Assembly: GCA_013285425.1 (NCBI GenBank)
Contig: CP053447.1
Span: forward strand, 2,238,001 to 2,302,000
Direction of reading: 5' to 3'
From: Ignavibacteriota bacterium
Lineage (GTDB): Bacteria; Bacteroidota; Ignavibacteria; Ignavibacteriales; Ignavibacteriaceae
Length of the DNA stretch: 64,000 nucleotides
The notes below the pieces were generated by a model. It saw only the letters and a list, made by a program, of their open reading frames with translations, did not search any database and was not told the DNA's origin. Position numbers and translations under genes: made by a program. Positions 24,839-33,640 of this stretch are shown here, in pieces. Position 1 is the first letter of the stretch. Every line of letters starts with the position of its first letter.

Positions 24839-25345
24839 ATGCTTAACAAAATGCCTTATAAATCTTTTAGATTATACTTTCCGATAATAATATTATTCAG
24901 CTGCTTAACATTACAAAGCTGTTACACACAGATTTCTCTGCAAAAACATTCCATTCAAAGTGCAATTGCTGATAAAGACAGAATAGTAAATTTTAATTAT
25001 GCAGTAGTTGATACGTTTGATAATGATTGGCTGCCTGATGAAGGTGAATATTACCTGTTCAGATTTGATTTGAAGAACATTAACGAAGATAAAATTGATC
25101 GTTTTCTTAATATGCTATATGCTAAAGGATATAATATTACCGGAGCGTGGTACAGACCTTCAATAACAGATTGCGGAGAATCGCAGTCTGTTTCCCATCC
25201 ATTCAGAAAAACATTAGCCCCTGTTTTTGTTTTACTCTTATCTGATTTTGATGATTCAATTATCCAATATAATTTTTATGCAGTAATGAATAAACCATAT
25301 ATCCCCTGCCCTTTCGGTGTATGGGAGTTTTATATATCTCAATGA
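24839..25345 (+). CDS. Unknown lipoprotein
   Basis: A 168-residue protein. The N-terminal segment with a hydrophobic core ends in LTLQSC, a plausible lipobox at about residue 28, so it is predicted to be a lipid-anchored envelope protein. The mature part has a C...C pair (ITDCGES and IPCPFGVW) and the aromatic-rich phrases EGEYYLFRFDLKN and ITGAWYRPS. I recognise no family. It is convergent with the TonB/parvulin lipoprotein gene; the 48-bp gap has AT-rich inverted repeats that could serve as a weak two-way terminator. Confidence 0.5.
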   Translation: MLNKMPYKSFRLYFPIIILFSCLTLQSCYTQISLQKHSIQSAIADKDRIVNFNYAVVDTFDNDWLPDEGEYYLFRFDLKNINEDKIDRFLNMLYAKGYNITGAWYRPSITDCGESQSVSHPFRKTLAPVFVLLLSDFDDSIIQYNFYAVMNKPYIPCPFGVWEFYISQ

Positions 25346-25393
25346 TGATCTTTTATAACATACACTGATAAATTAATTAAGCCAGAGTATTTA

Positions 25394-26017
25394 TTAATTA
25401 TTTTGTATCAGTCTTTTATAAATTACATAATGCCCGCCGTAAGGAATTGGTTTGGTAAACTCTCCCTCTTTCAGAGCTGCTATCTGAATTTTTATTTCAT
25501 TGTTAAAATAATTTATATTAACTCTTCCAAGCATCCCATTTCTTTCTTTTGATTTACTGCAAGAACAATGAATACAAAGCTGTATGAAATCAGCACCTGC
25601 AAGTAATGCTTTATAAACAGAATCTGCTTTATTGTAATTCTGAACTTCAATTTCGGCAAGTGAATAGAATTGAGGTTTTTCAACAACCATCCTTACCTTT
25701 CTTTTAATTGTAAGTTCAACAGGGCGTCCTTCGTAAATTGCCGGAGTGTATTTCCAGTTTAATAATGAAAGACGGGCAAGCGAATCCCATACAGCATCAC
25801 CGCTGGTAGTAAGTATTTTAGCATTTACCACATCTCCCAGACTGTTTAACCGCATCTCGCAAGTGAATTCATAACTGTCAATAAAATTTAATAGTTGAAG
25901 TGGAGGTAATTCTGACTGCTTAATAAGTGATGGAGGAATGAAGTTTGATTCTTCGGGTTGAAAAACTTTACAGCCCGAGATGAACAAAAAAAGACAAATG
26001 AAAATTATCCTTTTCAT
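25394..26017 (-). CDS. Lipoprotein with TonB-C-like and parvulin-like domains
   Basis: A 207-residue protein with a signal peptide ending in the lipobox FISGC. Residues about 45-110 look like a TonB C-terminal domain (EMRLNSLGDVVNAKILTTSG, then LLNWKYTPAIYEGRPVELTI). Residues about 118-205 resemble a parvulin-type prolyl isomerase (AEIEVQNYNKADSVYKALLAGADF, GMLGRVNINYF, LKEGEFTKPIPYGGHYVIYK), with a cysteine-rich insert CIHCSC in the middle. The domain pairing is uncommon. An envelope role is likely, and isomerase activity is uncertain. Confidence 0.65.
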   Translation of the reverse strand: MKRIIFICLFLFISGCKVFQPEESNFIPPSLIKQSELPPLQLLNFIDSYEFTCEMRLNSLGDVVNAKILTTSGDAVWDSLARLSLLNWKYTPAIYEGRPVELTIKRKVRMVVEKPQFYSLAEIEVQNYNKADSVYKALLAGADFIQLCIHCSCSKSKERNGMLGRVNINYFNNEIKIQIAALKEGEFTKPIPYGGHYVIYKRLIQNN

Positions 26018-26221
26018 TTTGCACCTCTATAAGCTTAGTGGTTTTTCTAATATTTCTTTAGCGGAAAACAAATAGTTTTAACAAACCATTTATCTTACTA
26101 AACTCAATTAGCAATTAATATCTGACAATGTCAATAGCTTCTTAGCATCTGAAGAAAATAATAACCTGATAAAAGATTTGAAATGGAAGTAAGTATTAGT
26201 TTCAAAGTCTAGGTGAAAAAG

Positions 26222-26294
26222 AGCCAACTGCCGGATTCGAACCGGCGACCTAATCATTACGAATGATTCGCTCTACCAGCTGAGCTAAGTTGGC
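26222..26294 (-). tRNA. tRNA-Thr(CGT)
   Basis: On the minus strand the acceptor GCCAACT pairs with AGTTGGC, discriminator U. The D arm is GCTCAGCTGGTAGAGC, the anticodon stem AATCA/TGATT encloses TTCGTAA, giving anticodon CGT for ACG threonine codons, and the T arm contains GGTTCGAATCC. The CCA end is not encoded. Confidence 0.94.
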
Positions 26295-26318
26295 TTATAT
26301 TTTTACTACAAAGAACAA

Positions 26319-26339
26319 GGCGAAGATAAACTCTTCGCC
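26319..26339 (-). terminator. Intrinsic terminator of the COX24-type gene
   Basis: Stem GGCGAAGA/TCTTCGCC with a 5-base loop, followed on the minus strand by TTGTTCTTT. It lies 20 bp after the stop of the 31-residue basic protein and before tRNA-Thr. Confidence 0.7.
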
Positions 26340-26359
26340 GGCAAATCAATCGTAAAGGA

Positions 26360-26455
26360 TTATCTTACTCTCTTTTTATGTCTGTTCTTTCTTAGTCTTT
26401 TTTTTCTTTTGTGCGTTGACATTTTATGGCGTTTTCTTTTTTTACCACAAGGCAT
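26360..26455 (-). CDS. AURKAIP1/COX24-domain basic microprotein
   Basis: A 31-residue, extremely basic protein beginning MPCGKKRKRHKMSTHKRKKR and ending in KKRVR. It matches the short AURKAIP1/COX24-domain proteins that are highly conserved in Bacteroidota and relatives, whose composition recalls small ribosome-associated proteins. The ATG at 26453-26455 has the strong Shine-Dalgarno AAGGAG about eight bases upstream, and an intrinsic terminator follows, so it is a real gene despite its size. The usual third residue is S rather than C. Ribosome association is inference from mitochondrial and ribosomal relatives. Confidence 0.85.
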   Translation of the reverse strand: MPCGKKRKRHKMSTHKRKKRLRKNRHKKRVR

Positions 26456-26482
26456 ATTACTTTTCTCCTTTTAAGATATTTA

Positions 26483-27190
26483 TCAATGATTTTTCAATAA
26501 CTGTTCTGCTTTTTGTCCGATCTCATTTGTTGGATTAAGATCGTAAGCTTTTTGCAACCACTCTTTTGATTTTGAAAGATTACCGGCAGATAAATTTACA
26601 ACTCCTAAATTTAAGTGTGCTATCTGATGTTTAGGTTCATATTTTAATGCCGTCTCCATTTCCTTAATGGCATTCGGATAATCTCTTAGGTTAAAATAAC
26701 AAACTCCCATATCTACTCTCGCATCCGCATCAGCAGGATTTTTTTCGAGATATGTTTTGTAATTCTGTATTGCAGCTTCAAACAAACCTGAATCATTCTT
26801 TAAGTGTGCTAGTTCAAGAAGACTCTGATAATCATTCGGGTTTTGTTTTACTTTTTCTTCAAGTTCAGTTATCACCTGTAAGCTATTAAGATTTACACCA
26901 GAATTAGTTGCTGATTGCTGTTCATTCTGATTAACTGAACTTACAACTCCACCTGAAGAATCCAGCATTCCTGATGATAACAATATTAAAGCAATTACAG
27001 CAACACCGCCGATCAAAATTCCATATACAATTTTTGGATTTAATGTCTTTCCATTGACAGCAGAAATATTTTGATTGCTATCAGCTCCTGATTTAGAACT
27101 TTTGCTTACATTTATTTTAGCGCCGCATTCCGGACAAAATTTATGATGTGCTTCTAATTTGCTTCCACACTGATTACAAAACTTAGCCAT
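26483..27190 (-). CDS. Zinc-ribbon, single-TM, TPR-repeat protein
   Basis: About 235 residues from the ATG at 27188-27190; a TTG three codons upstream is less likely. The N-terminus has a double zinc ribbon, CNQCGSKL then CPECGAKI. A membrane helix lies near 55-77. The C-terminal half carries about three tetratricopeptide repeats (NPADADARVDMGVCYFNLRD, then a second unit with HQIAHLNLGVVNLSAG). It is probably a membrane-anchored protein-interaction scaffold. It starts 11 bp after the HU stop and is probably co-transcribed with it. The partner is unknown. Confidence 0.75.
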   Translation of the reverse strand: MAKFCNQCGSKLEAHHKFCPECGAKINVSKSSKSGADSNQNISAVNGKTLNPKIVYGILIGGVAVIALILLSSGMLDSSGGVVSSVNQNEQQSATNSGVNLNSLQVITELEEKVKQNPNDYQSLLELAHLKNDSGLFEAAIQNYKTYLEKNPADADARVDMGVCYFNLRDYPNAIKEMETALKYEPKHQIAHLNLGVVNLSAGNLSKSKEWLQKAYDLNPTNEIGQKAEQLLKNH

Positions 27191-27201
27191 TAAACTCAAC
27201 C

Positions 27202-27495
27202 TTATAATTTATCGGCAAGACCGTTTTTAACAATTTCTTTAAATTCTTTAGAAAACTTAAAAGTAGGGACAAAATGTTCATCAACAAAAACCTTATCACC
27301 GGTTTTTGGATTTCTGGCAGTCCGGGCATTTTTCTTTTTGACTTTATAACTTCCAAAGCCGCGAATCTCAATTCCTTTCCCTTCTCTCAATGCCTCAATC
27401 ACAGTAGTAAAGAATCCTTCTATAATAGCTTCAGTTTCAAGCTTCGTCAGTCCTGTGCCTGCTGCTACTCTATCTACAATATCAGCTTTTGTCAT
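27202..27495 (-). CDS. HU/IHF-family DNA-binding protein
   Basis: A 97-residue nucleoid protein. It has MTKADIVDRVAAGTGLTK, EGKGIEIRGFGSYKVKKK and the DNA-intercalating arm ARTARNPKTGDKVFVDEHFVP, with the conserved RNP motif intact. The alpha helices and beta arm are full length. HU/IHF proteins bend DNA and organise the chromosome. A downstream zinc-ribbon/TPR gene follows after 11 bp. Whether it is HU or IHF-like cannot be settled from one sequence. Confidence 0.93.
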   Translation of the reverse strand: MTKADIVDRVAAGTGLTKLETEAIIEGFFTTVIEALREGKGIEIRGFGSYKVKKKNARTARNPKTGDKVFVDEHFVPTFKFSKEFKEIVKNGLADKL

Positions 27496-27740
27496 TTCAA
27501 ACCTATTTTTAATAGTAATTTTTTGGAGGCAAAAAATATTAAAGATTTAAGCTAAATCCAACTTAAATGCTTATTTTATAATATATTAGAAAGTGCATCG
27601 TTTCTGAATGTATCAGGGGTTTTCTCTCACATTGAAAAGTAAATTTGATTAAGATCTTTGTTATTTTAATGAAAACGAAATAAAAGATTGCTATTTATGG
27701 CAAGATGATTGTTGGTATTGTTGACGGATAGGAAATAAAA

Positions 27741-28097
27741 ATGCAATTAATTGATATCATTCAACTTATATTTCTTGGGTTTACAGTTATAAGTCTGGCT
27801 ATTCTTATAACTACATATTTCACTTACAGAAGACGAAAGCAATTAATTCACTCAAAAAAGTTTGAATCTTCTGAAAAGATTAGCAAACAGATTACTAATG
27901 CTGATCAGGTTTCTGTTTTAAACAATAAGCCAATTGAAATAGATAACAGTTTAAGTTCAGATAAATCGCCGGCACGGAAATCTATTGCTGCCGAAAAGAA
28001 AAAAAGTAAGTTTGAAGTTTTTAAACCAGCAGGTAATAATGTTCCAGACAACCAGCCCAAAACTTATTACACAAAAAACCCTCCCAAAACAAAGTAA
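27741..28097 (+). CDS. Unknown small membrane protein with basic tail
   Basis: A 118-residue protein. One hydrophobic helix at about 6-27 is followed by YRRRKQ and a long, low-complexity polar tail rich in K, S, N and P, ending TYYTKNPPKTK. The topology is N-out/C-in or a signal anchor. I recognise no family. It sits between the divergent HU gene and the copper genes, with its own 240-bp upstream region. It is probably real because of its clean start, but this is not certain. Confidence 0.45.
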   Translation: MQLIDIIQLIFLGFTVISLAILITTYFTYRRRKQLIHSKKFESSEKISKQITNADQVSVLNNKPIEIDNSLSSDKSPARKSIAAEKKKSKFEVFKPAGNNVPDNQPKTYYTKNPPKTK

Positions 28098-28220
28098 CAA
28101 CAACCTGTAAAAACAGAATCCTCCGGTTAAGCAAATCACAGTTCTGATTTCAAACCCCGCTCAAAGAATTATTCTTTAGTATATTTGAGCAGAAAATAAA
28201 AATTATCAAAAGGAATAATT

Positions 28221-28418
28221 ATGGAAGCAACATTTAAAATAGATGGAATGAGCTGCAATCATTGTGTAATGGCGGTAAAGAAAGAAATACAAAAGCTCGA
28301 TGTTGAAAGTCTGGATGTAAAAATCGGTGAGGCAAGTGTTAAATTTGATGAAAAGAAAGTCAGTGAATCTCAAATAAAAGAAGCAATAACTGAAGCTGGT
28401 TATACAGTAATTCAATAA
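28221..28418 (+). CDS. copZ: CopZ-like copper chaperone (HMA domain)
   Basis: A 65-residue single heavy-metal-associated domain with the metal site GMSCNHC at about 9-15 and the usual beta-alpha-beta-beta-alpha-beta pattern (VKFDEKKVSESQIKEAITEAGY). It probably carries Cu(I) to the ATPase encoded 6 bp downstream. An AAAGGA Shine-Dalgarno site precedes the ATG. The length is normal for CopZ. The metal could also be another soft ion, but the pairing with a CPC-type ATPase favours copper. Confidence 0.88.
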   Translation: MEATFKIDGMSCNHCVMAVKKEIQKLDVESLDVKIGEASVKFDEKKVSESQIKEAITEAGYTVIQ

Positions 28419-28424
28419 ATAATA

Positions 28425-30653
28425 ATGATTGAAACAAAAAAAATATCGCTTCCGGTTGAAGGGATGACCTGTGCAAGCTGTGTAGCCCGTGTTGAAAAAA
28501 CAGTATCAAAGGTCGAAGGAATAAAGAATGTCAGTGTCAATCTGGCAACAGAAAAAGTTTCATTCGATTATGATCCTGAATTGGTTGATCTGAAAGATGT
28601 AGCTGCCCGAATTGAAGATGCCGGCTACAAGCTTGATATCACTGAGACTACAAATGAAGAGATTTCAGAAACTGAATTAAAAACATCAAATTCTGATTAT
28701 CAACAGGAGTTAAAAAAAGATCTTATCTTTTCAATTATTATGACAATACCCATTGCAATAATTAATATGGGTATAATGTGGGAAGATTTTTTTCTTAACA
28801 ATCATTTAAATGCAGAACAGATAAACAAAATTCTTCTCATTCTTACTACTCCTGTTATATTTATTTCCGGCAGAAGATTTTTTTCAATATTCTTAAAAAA
28901 TCTTAAACACTTTACAGCCGATATGAACTCTCTGGTAGCTGTTGGAACCGGTTCTGCTTATACATATAGTCTGCTGGTTACACTATTCCCTGAAATGTTT
29001 CCACATCATCAGAACATCAGCCACGTTTATTTTGATACAACTGCAGTGATAATTACTTTAATATTATTGGGCAGATGGCTCGAAGCAAAAGCTAAATCGA
29101 AAACAGGTACCGCAATAAAAAAACTGTTTGAGTTACAACCGAAAACTGCACTGGTAAAAGAAAATAATCTCGAAATAGAAAAATCTTTAAGCGATATAAA
29201 AATTGGTGATATTATTATTATTAAACCTGGGGCAAAAATACCGGCAGATGGTTTAATTATTTCCGGCTCATCAGCAATTGATGAATCAATGATAACAGGT
29301 GAAAGTGTACCGGTTGAAAAGATAATCGGTTCAAAAGTAATCGGCGGTACAATAAACACAAACGGATACTTTGAATTTGAAATCACAGACATCGGAAAGA
29401 ACTCAGTGCTCGGGCATATTATTAAACTTGTTGAAGACGCTCAGGGTTCTAAAGCACCAATACAAAACATTGCTGATAAAGTTGCATCAATCTTTGTTCC
29501 CTCAGTTATACTGATTGCAGTTTTAACTTTTATTTACTGGTTGGTTTTTAATCAGTCAGATTTAAGCGTTGCTTTAATAAATTTTGTTGCTGTTCTGATT
29601 ATTGCCTGTCCTTGTGCGCTTGGTTTAGCAACCCCAACTGCTTTGATAGTAGCAATGGGAAAGGCTGCACAAAATGGAATATTGTTCAAAGATGGTGAGA
29701 GTCTTGAAGAACTGCACAGAGCAGATACAATTGTTTTTGATAAAACAGGTACTTTAACCGAAGGAAAGCTTTCGATAAAAAATATTTTCTTTGATGGCAT
29801 TTCTGAAAAGGAATTTTTATCAGTTTTGGCTTCACTTGAAAAAAGATCTGATCATCCGCTTGCAAAAGCGGTTATTGATTATGCTGCTGATAAGAATGTT
29901 ACTTATTATGAAACAGAAGAGTTTGAAAACAGATCAGGTAAGGGATTAATTGCTAAAATTAACGATAAGCTTGTTCTCGCTGGTAATGCTCAACTGATGC
30001 AGGAAAATAAAATTTCATTTGAACGGTTCTCTAAAGAATTATCAAATGAAAGTATTAAGAATACATCTATAATTTTTTTAGCAATTGAAAAAGACTTAAA
30101 GGGATTCGTAACTGTTGTTGATTCAATTAAACCAACTTCAAAAGAAGTAATAGATGGTTTGAAAAAGATTAATGTAACTCCTGTTCTTTCTTCAGGCGAT
30201 AATGAAAGCACAACAAAAAAGATTGCCGGGCTGGCCGGAATTGAAAAATACTTTGCTGAGGTTACACCTCATAACAAATTATTAAAGATTAAAGAACTAC
30301 AGTCTGAGAATAAAAAAGTAGTGATGGTTGGTGATGGTATAAATGATGCGCCAGCATTGGCACAGAGTGATATAGGAATTGCAATCGGTACAGGGACTGA
30401 TGTTGCAATTGAAAGTGCCGGTGTTGTGTTGTTAAGCGGTGATCTTAAAGGTGTTTTAAAAGCAATAAAACTTTCAAACAAAACAATCAACGTTATAAAA
30501 CAAAATCTATTCTGGGCATTTATTTATAATGTTATCGGAATTCCACTTGCTGCTTTAGGAATGCTTAATCCTATGTTTGCTGCATTGGCAATGTCACTCA
30601 GCTCAGTTTCCGTAATAAGTAACTCTCTCAGACTTAAGAGCAGTAAACTTTAA
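28425..30653 (+). CDS. copA: Cu(I)-exporting P1B-type ATPase CopA
   Basis: A 742-residue heavy-metal pump. One N-terminal HMA domain has GMTCASC at about 13-19. The actuator TGES lies near 291-294, the ion-binding CPC at 395-397 in the sixth helix, the phosphorylation site DKTGT at 439-443, SDHP near 476 and the hinge GDGINDAP near 638. The C-terminal helix pair contains NP and MSLSS, typical of Cu(I) pumps. It exports Cu(I) across the inner membrane. It is in an operon with copZ (6-bp gap). No copper regulator is nearby. Confidence 0.94.
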   Translation: MIETKKISLPVEGMTCASCVARVEKTVSKVEGIKNVSVNLATEKVSFDYDPELVDLKDVAARIEDAGYKLDITETTNEEISETELKTSNSDYQQELKKDLIFSIIMTIPIAIINMGIMWEDFFLNNHLNAEQINKILLILTTPVIFISGRRFFSIFLKNLKHFTADMNSLVAVGTGSAYTYSLLVTLFPEMFPHHQNISHVYFDTTAVIITLILLGRWLEAKAKSKTGTAIKKLFELQPKTALVKENNLEIEKSLSDIKIGDIIIIKPGAKIPADGLIISGSSAIDESMITGESVPVEKIIGSKVIGGTINTNGYFEFEITDIGKNSVLGHIIKLVEDAQGSKAPIQNIADKVASIFVPSVILIAVLTFIYWLVFNQSDLSVALINFVAVLIIACPCALGLATPTALIVAMGKAAQNGILFKDGESLEELHRADTIVFDKTGTLTEGKLSIKNIFFDGISEKEFLSVLASLEKRSDHPLAKAVIDYAADKNVTYYETEEFENRSGKGLIAKINDKLVLAGNAQLMQENKISFERFSKELSNESIKNTSIIFLAIEKDLKGFVTVVDSIKPTSKEVIDGLKKINVTPVLSSGDNESTTKKIAGLAGIEKYFAEVTPHNKLLKIKELQSENKKVVMVGDGINDAPALAQSDIGIAIGTGTDVAIESAGVVLLSGDLKGVLKAIKLSNKTINVIKQNLFWAFIYNVIGIPLAALGMLNPMFAALAMSLSSVSVISNSLRLKSSKL

Positions 30654-30780
30654 TAGCAGAAGATTCACTTTAAAAACATTAACAAAATTTCTCTGTCGGG
30701 ATTTGAATAATTAAATTCTCGGCAGTCTTTCCAAAAATGAGCTGTTGCTTAATACTGCAAATGTTTCAGTCTTTCTTAAT

Positions 30781-31725
30781 TCATTTTAAATTAAAGCAAT
30801 TCATATAACTCATAGAGCTTTTTAGTCCGTCAGAAATTCCATCAATTACATTTTTAACAGCGCCTTTGTATGCAACCATTGTTTCTTCACCTTCAATAAA
30901 CTCATTTCTCATTTTTACACCAAAGGAGGCAGAGCCGCGGTATTTTTTCCAGAGCTGTCCATTATATTTAATTACTTCACCGGGAGTTTCTCTTGTTCCG
31001 GAAAGCATTCTGCCAAGCATAACTACATCAGCACCGAGTGCAATTGCTTTAGCAACATCACCTGGACTTTTTACACCGCCATCTGCAATGATTTTAATTT
31101 TCAAGTTTTTCTGAGCTCTTGAGAAACAAATATCCAAAAGTGATGAAACCTGACCAATGCCAATACCTGTTTGAATTGAAGTTGTGCAGACACTTCCACT
31201 TCCTATACCAACTCTAACAGCATCAGCACCTGCGTTTTCTAATTGATGTAAACTATCACCGTGAGCTATATTTCCTACAATAACCTTTACATCAAATTTC
31301 TTTTTTATCAATTCAGTTTTCTTCAGCACCTCTTTATTATTAGCGTTTGCAGTATCAATACAAATTATATATTTCTTTCCGGCTATCTTTTCTATTGTCT
31401 TTAAGTCGGTATTAAGTGCAATTGAAACAGCTTTTATACCTTTTCCATTTCTTGCGTTCAATACAGCATCCAAAGAAGAATCAAATCTGTTTATGATGCC
31501 AAGACTTCCAAGCTTTGACAGCTCTTTAGCCATTTCAATTCCTGTTACTGAATCCATAGGACTGGAAATTACCGGTACAGTAAGCTTGAGTCCTAAGAAA
31601 TTACAATTAGTTGAAGCTTCTGTTCTGGATTTTATTCTTGAAACCTGTGTAGGTATAAGGCTTATATCATCATAAGTAAGCGATTGGTTATATGAGTTTA
31701 GTTCTGTTTTTGTATAGACTTTCAT
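30781..31725 (-). CDS. IMP dehydrogenase / GMP reductase family enzyme without CBS domains
   Basis: A 314-residue TIM-barrel enzyme. It has [12 protein letters not shown] at about 17-28, [10 protein letters not shown] near 54-63, the catalytic loop [17 protein letters not shown] near 173-189 with the nucleophile Cys, and [24 protein letters not shown] and YRGSAS. Nothing occupies the CBS insertion site, so this is either a CBS-less IMPDH or a GMP reductase. The [30 protein letters not shown] tail is compatible with both. It links IMP, XMP and GMP pools. It is 17 bp from the pepF stop on the same strand. Confidence 0.8.
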   Translation of the reverse strand: MKVYTKTELNSYNQSLTYDDISLIPTQVSRIKSRTEASTNCNFLGLKLTVPVISSPMDSVTGIEMAKELSKLGSLGIINRFDSSLDAVLNARNGKGIKAVSIALNTDLKTIEKIAGKKYIICIDTANANNKEVLKKTELIKKKFDVKVIVGNIAHGDSLHQLENAGADAVRVGIGSGSVCTTSIQTGIGIGQVSSLLDICFSRAQKNLKIKIIADGGVKSPGDVAKAIALGADVVMLGRMLSGTRETPGEVIKYNGQLWKKYRGSASFGVKMRNEFIEGEETMVAYKGAVKNVIDGISDGLKSSMSYMNCFNLK

Positions 31726-31742
31726 TGCTTTCTCAAATTAGA

Positions 31743-33590
31743 TTAAATTAAATTTTCAATTTCGTCAATTATCTGGCTCATTTTTTTTGTAACAGCCAAA
31801 ATAGGCTCAGGTGAATTCATATCAACACCGGCATTTTTTAATATGTTAATAGGATAATCTGAACTGCCTGCTTTCAGAAAATCCATATATTTTTTAACTG
31901 CCGGTTCACCTTCTAATTTTACTTTTGCGGCTAATGCTTCAGAAGCCGCAAATCCGGTTGCATACTGAAATACATAAAAATTATAATAAAAATGGGGTAC
32001 TCTTGCCCAGGTATAAGATTCCTCTTCATCAACAACCATTTTATCGCCCCAGTATTTCTGATAAATATCTTTGTAAAGTTTACAAAGTTTATCCGGTGTC
32101 AGCACATCTCCATTTTCCACTTTTGAATGAGTCAGCATTTCAAACTCTGCAAACATAACTTGTCTGTAAACAGTTGTTGTAATGTTATTAAGATATTTTT
32201 CAAGTAAGAATAATTTCTCATCTGTTGTTTCAGAAATCTTAATAAGATGATCAAGCAAAAGATTTTCATTAAATGTAGATGCAACCTCTGCAAGAAAAAT
32301 AGAATAGTTTGCATAAGTGTATGGTTGAGTTAAACCTGTATAGTATGAGTGCATATTGTGCCCCATCTCGTGTGCAAGAGTAAACACATCATTTAACAGG
32401 TCAGTCCAGTTTAAAAGTACATAAGGATGAACGCCAAAAGTAGTGCCTGATGAATATGCTCCGCTTCTTTTTGCTTTGGTTTCATAAACATCAATCCAGC
32501 GGTTATTAAACGCTTTGTTCAAAGATCCTAAATACTCATTTCCCATTATCTTTAAAGAATCCAGTACAAGTTTAACCGCTTCTTCGTAAGGATATTTCTT
32601 TTCCAACTTAGGATCAAAAACAGTTACATAAACATCATAAGGATGAAGCTCATCTATCTTTAACAATTTTTTCTTAAGTGAAGCCCAGCGATACATAGGT
32701 TCCATATTATCACTTAAAGATTTTATCAGATTATCATAAACTGATAAAGGAATATTGTTTTTAAATAATGCAGCCTCTCTTGCTGATTTGTATTTTCTTG
32801 TTCTTGCATAAAAAATATTAGTTTTAATATTTCCGTTGAATAAGGAGCTTAAAGAATTTGCATTTTTACGGTAAACAGACAAATATGCTTTAAATGCATT
32901 TCCACGATAAGTTCTGTCTTTAGAATACAAAGCAGCATAATAGCGGGAATGGGATATCTCAACAGAATTTCCGTCTTCATCAATTACATTCGGAAATTCC
33001 AAATCGGCATTTGTAAATAATGAATAAGTATTATACGGTATCTGTGTAATTTCATCAGCCATGGCAAGAAGTTCTTCCTGCTCTTTATCTAAGGTATGTC
33101 TTCTGAATCTTAACAAATCATCAAACGAATGTTTATAAATCCTCAGCTCAGCAACATTATTTAACATCTCAGTAATTTTATTTTCATCAATCTTTAATAT
33201 TTCCGGCTTTATAAATGAACTAGCAGTAAGCACCTGCGCATAAAGACTTTTGAATCTTCCATCCATTCCCTGATATTTTGTATCGCGCAAATCACTGTCT
33301 TTTGAGAGCATTGAGTACAGAGACATACGTTCCAGTTTAATACCAACCTCTTCATCAAATTTTAAGCAAGCTAAAAGGTCAGATGAATTTTCAAGACGTC
33401 CTTCAAAAGTTTTATACTTTACAAGATTATCTTTAACCCATTTAAACTCATTTTCCCATTGATTGTCATCAGGATAAATGTCTGTAAGGTTCCACTTAAA
33501 TTTTTCATTGATTTGATCCCGGGATGGAATTTCAATGGTTAAATTTTCCGTATTAAAAAATTTATTAATTGTTTGGTTTTTCATAAACAC
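31743..33590 (-). CDS. pepF: Oligoendopeptidase F (M3B)
   Basis: A 615-residue cytosolic zinc metallopeptidase. The HExxH motif (LAHEMGHNMHSYY) is near residue 405, with the third ligand Glu downstream in the text IFLAEVASTFNEN, the usual M3 arrangement. The N-terminal helical region YPDDNQWENEFKWVKDNL and the C-terminal NFYVFQYATGFAASEAL are typical of PepF. It cleaves medium-length peptides. An IMPDH-like gene follows after 17 bp. No signal peptide is visible. Confidence 0.92.
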   Translation of the reverse strand: MFMKNQTINKFFNTENLTIEIPSRDQINEKFKWNLTDIYPDDNQWENEFKWVKDNLVKYKTFEGRLENSSDLLACLKFDEEVGIKLERMSLYSMLSKDSDLRDTKYQGMDGRFKSLYAQVLTASSFIKPEILKIDENKITEMLNNVAELRIYKHSFDDLLRFRRHTLDKEQEELLAMADEITQIPYNTYSLFTNADLEFPNVIDEDGNSVEISHSRYYAALYSKDRTYRGNAFKAYLSVYRKNANSLSSLFNGNIKTNIFYARTRKYKSAREAALFKNNIPLSVYDNLIKSLSDNMEPMYRWASLKKKLLKIDELHPYDVYVTVFDPKLEKKYPYEEAVKLVLDSLKIMGNEYLGSLNKAFNNRWIDVYETKAKRSGAYSSGTTFGVHPYVLLNWTDLLNDVFTLAHEMGHNMHSYYTGLTQPYTYANYSIFLAEVASTFNENLLLDHLIKISETTDEKLFLLEKYLNNITTTVYRQVMFAEFEMLTHSKVENGDVLTPDKLCKLYKDIYQKYWGDKMVVDEEESYTWARVPHFYYNFYVFQYATGFAASEALAAKVKLEGEPAVKKYMDFLKAGSSDYPINILKNAGVDMNSPEPILAVTKKMSQIIDEIENLI

Positions 33591-33640
33591 CCCTACACGG
33601 AATAAAATATTTTTAATTATTATACATACATATTATTGTA

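Noticed and set aside
30654..30780. Terminator after copA
   Set aside because: CTGTCGGGA/TCTCGGCAG pairs only partly and has no T-run, so I did not list it.
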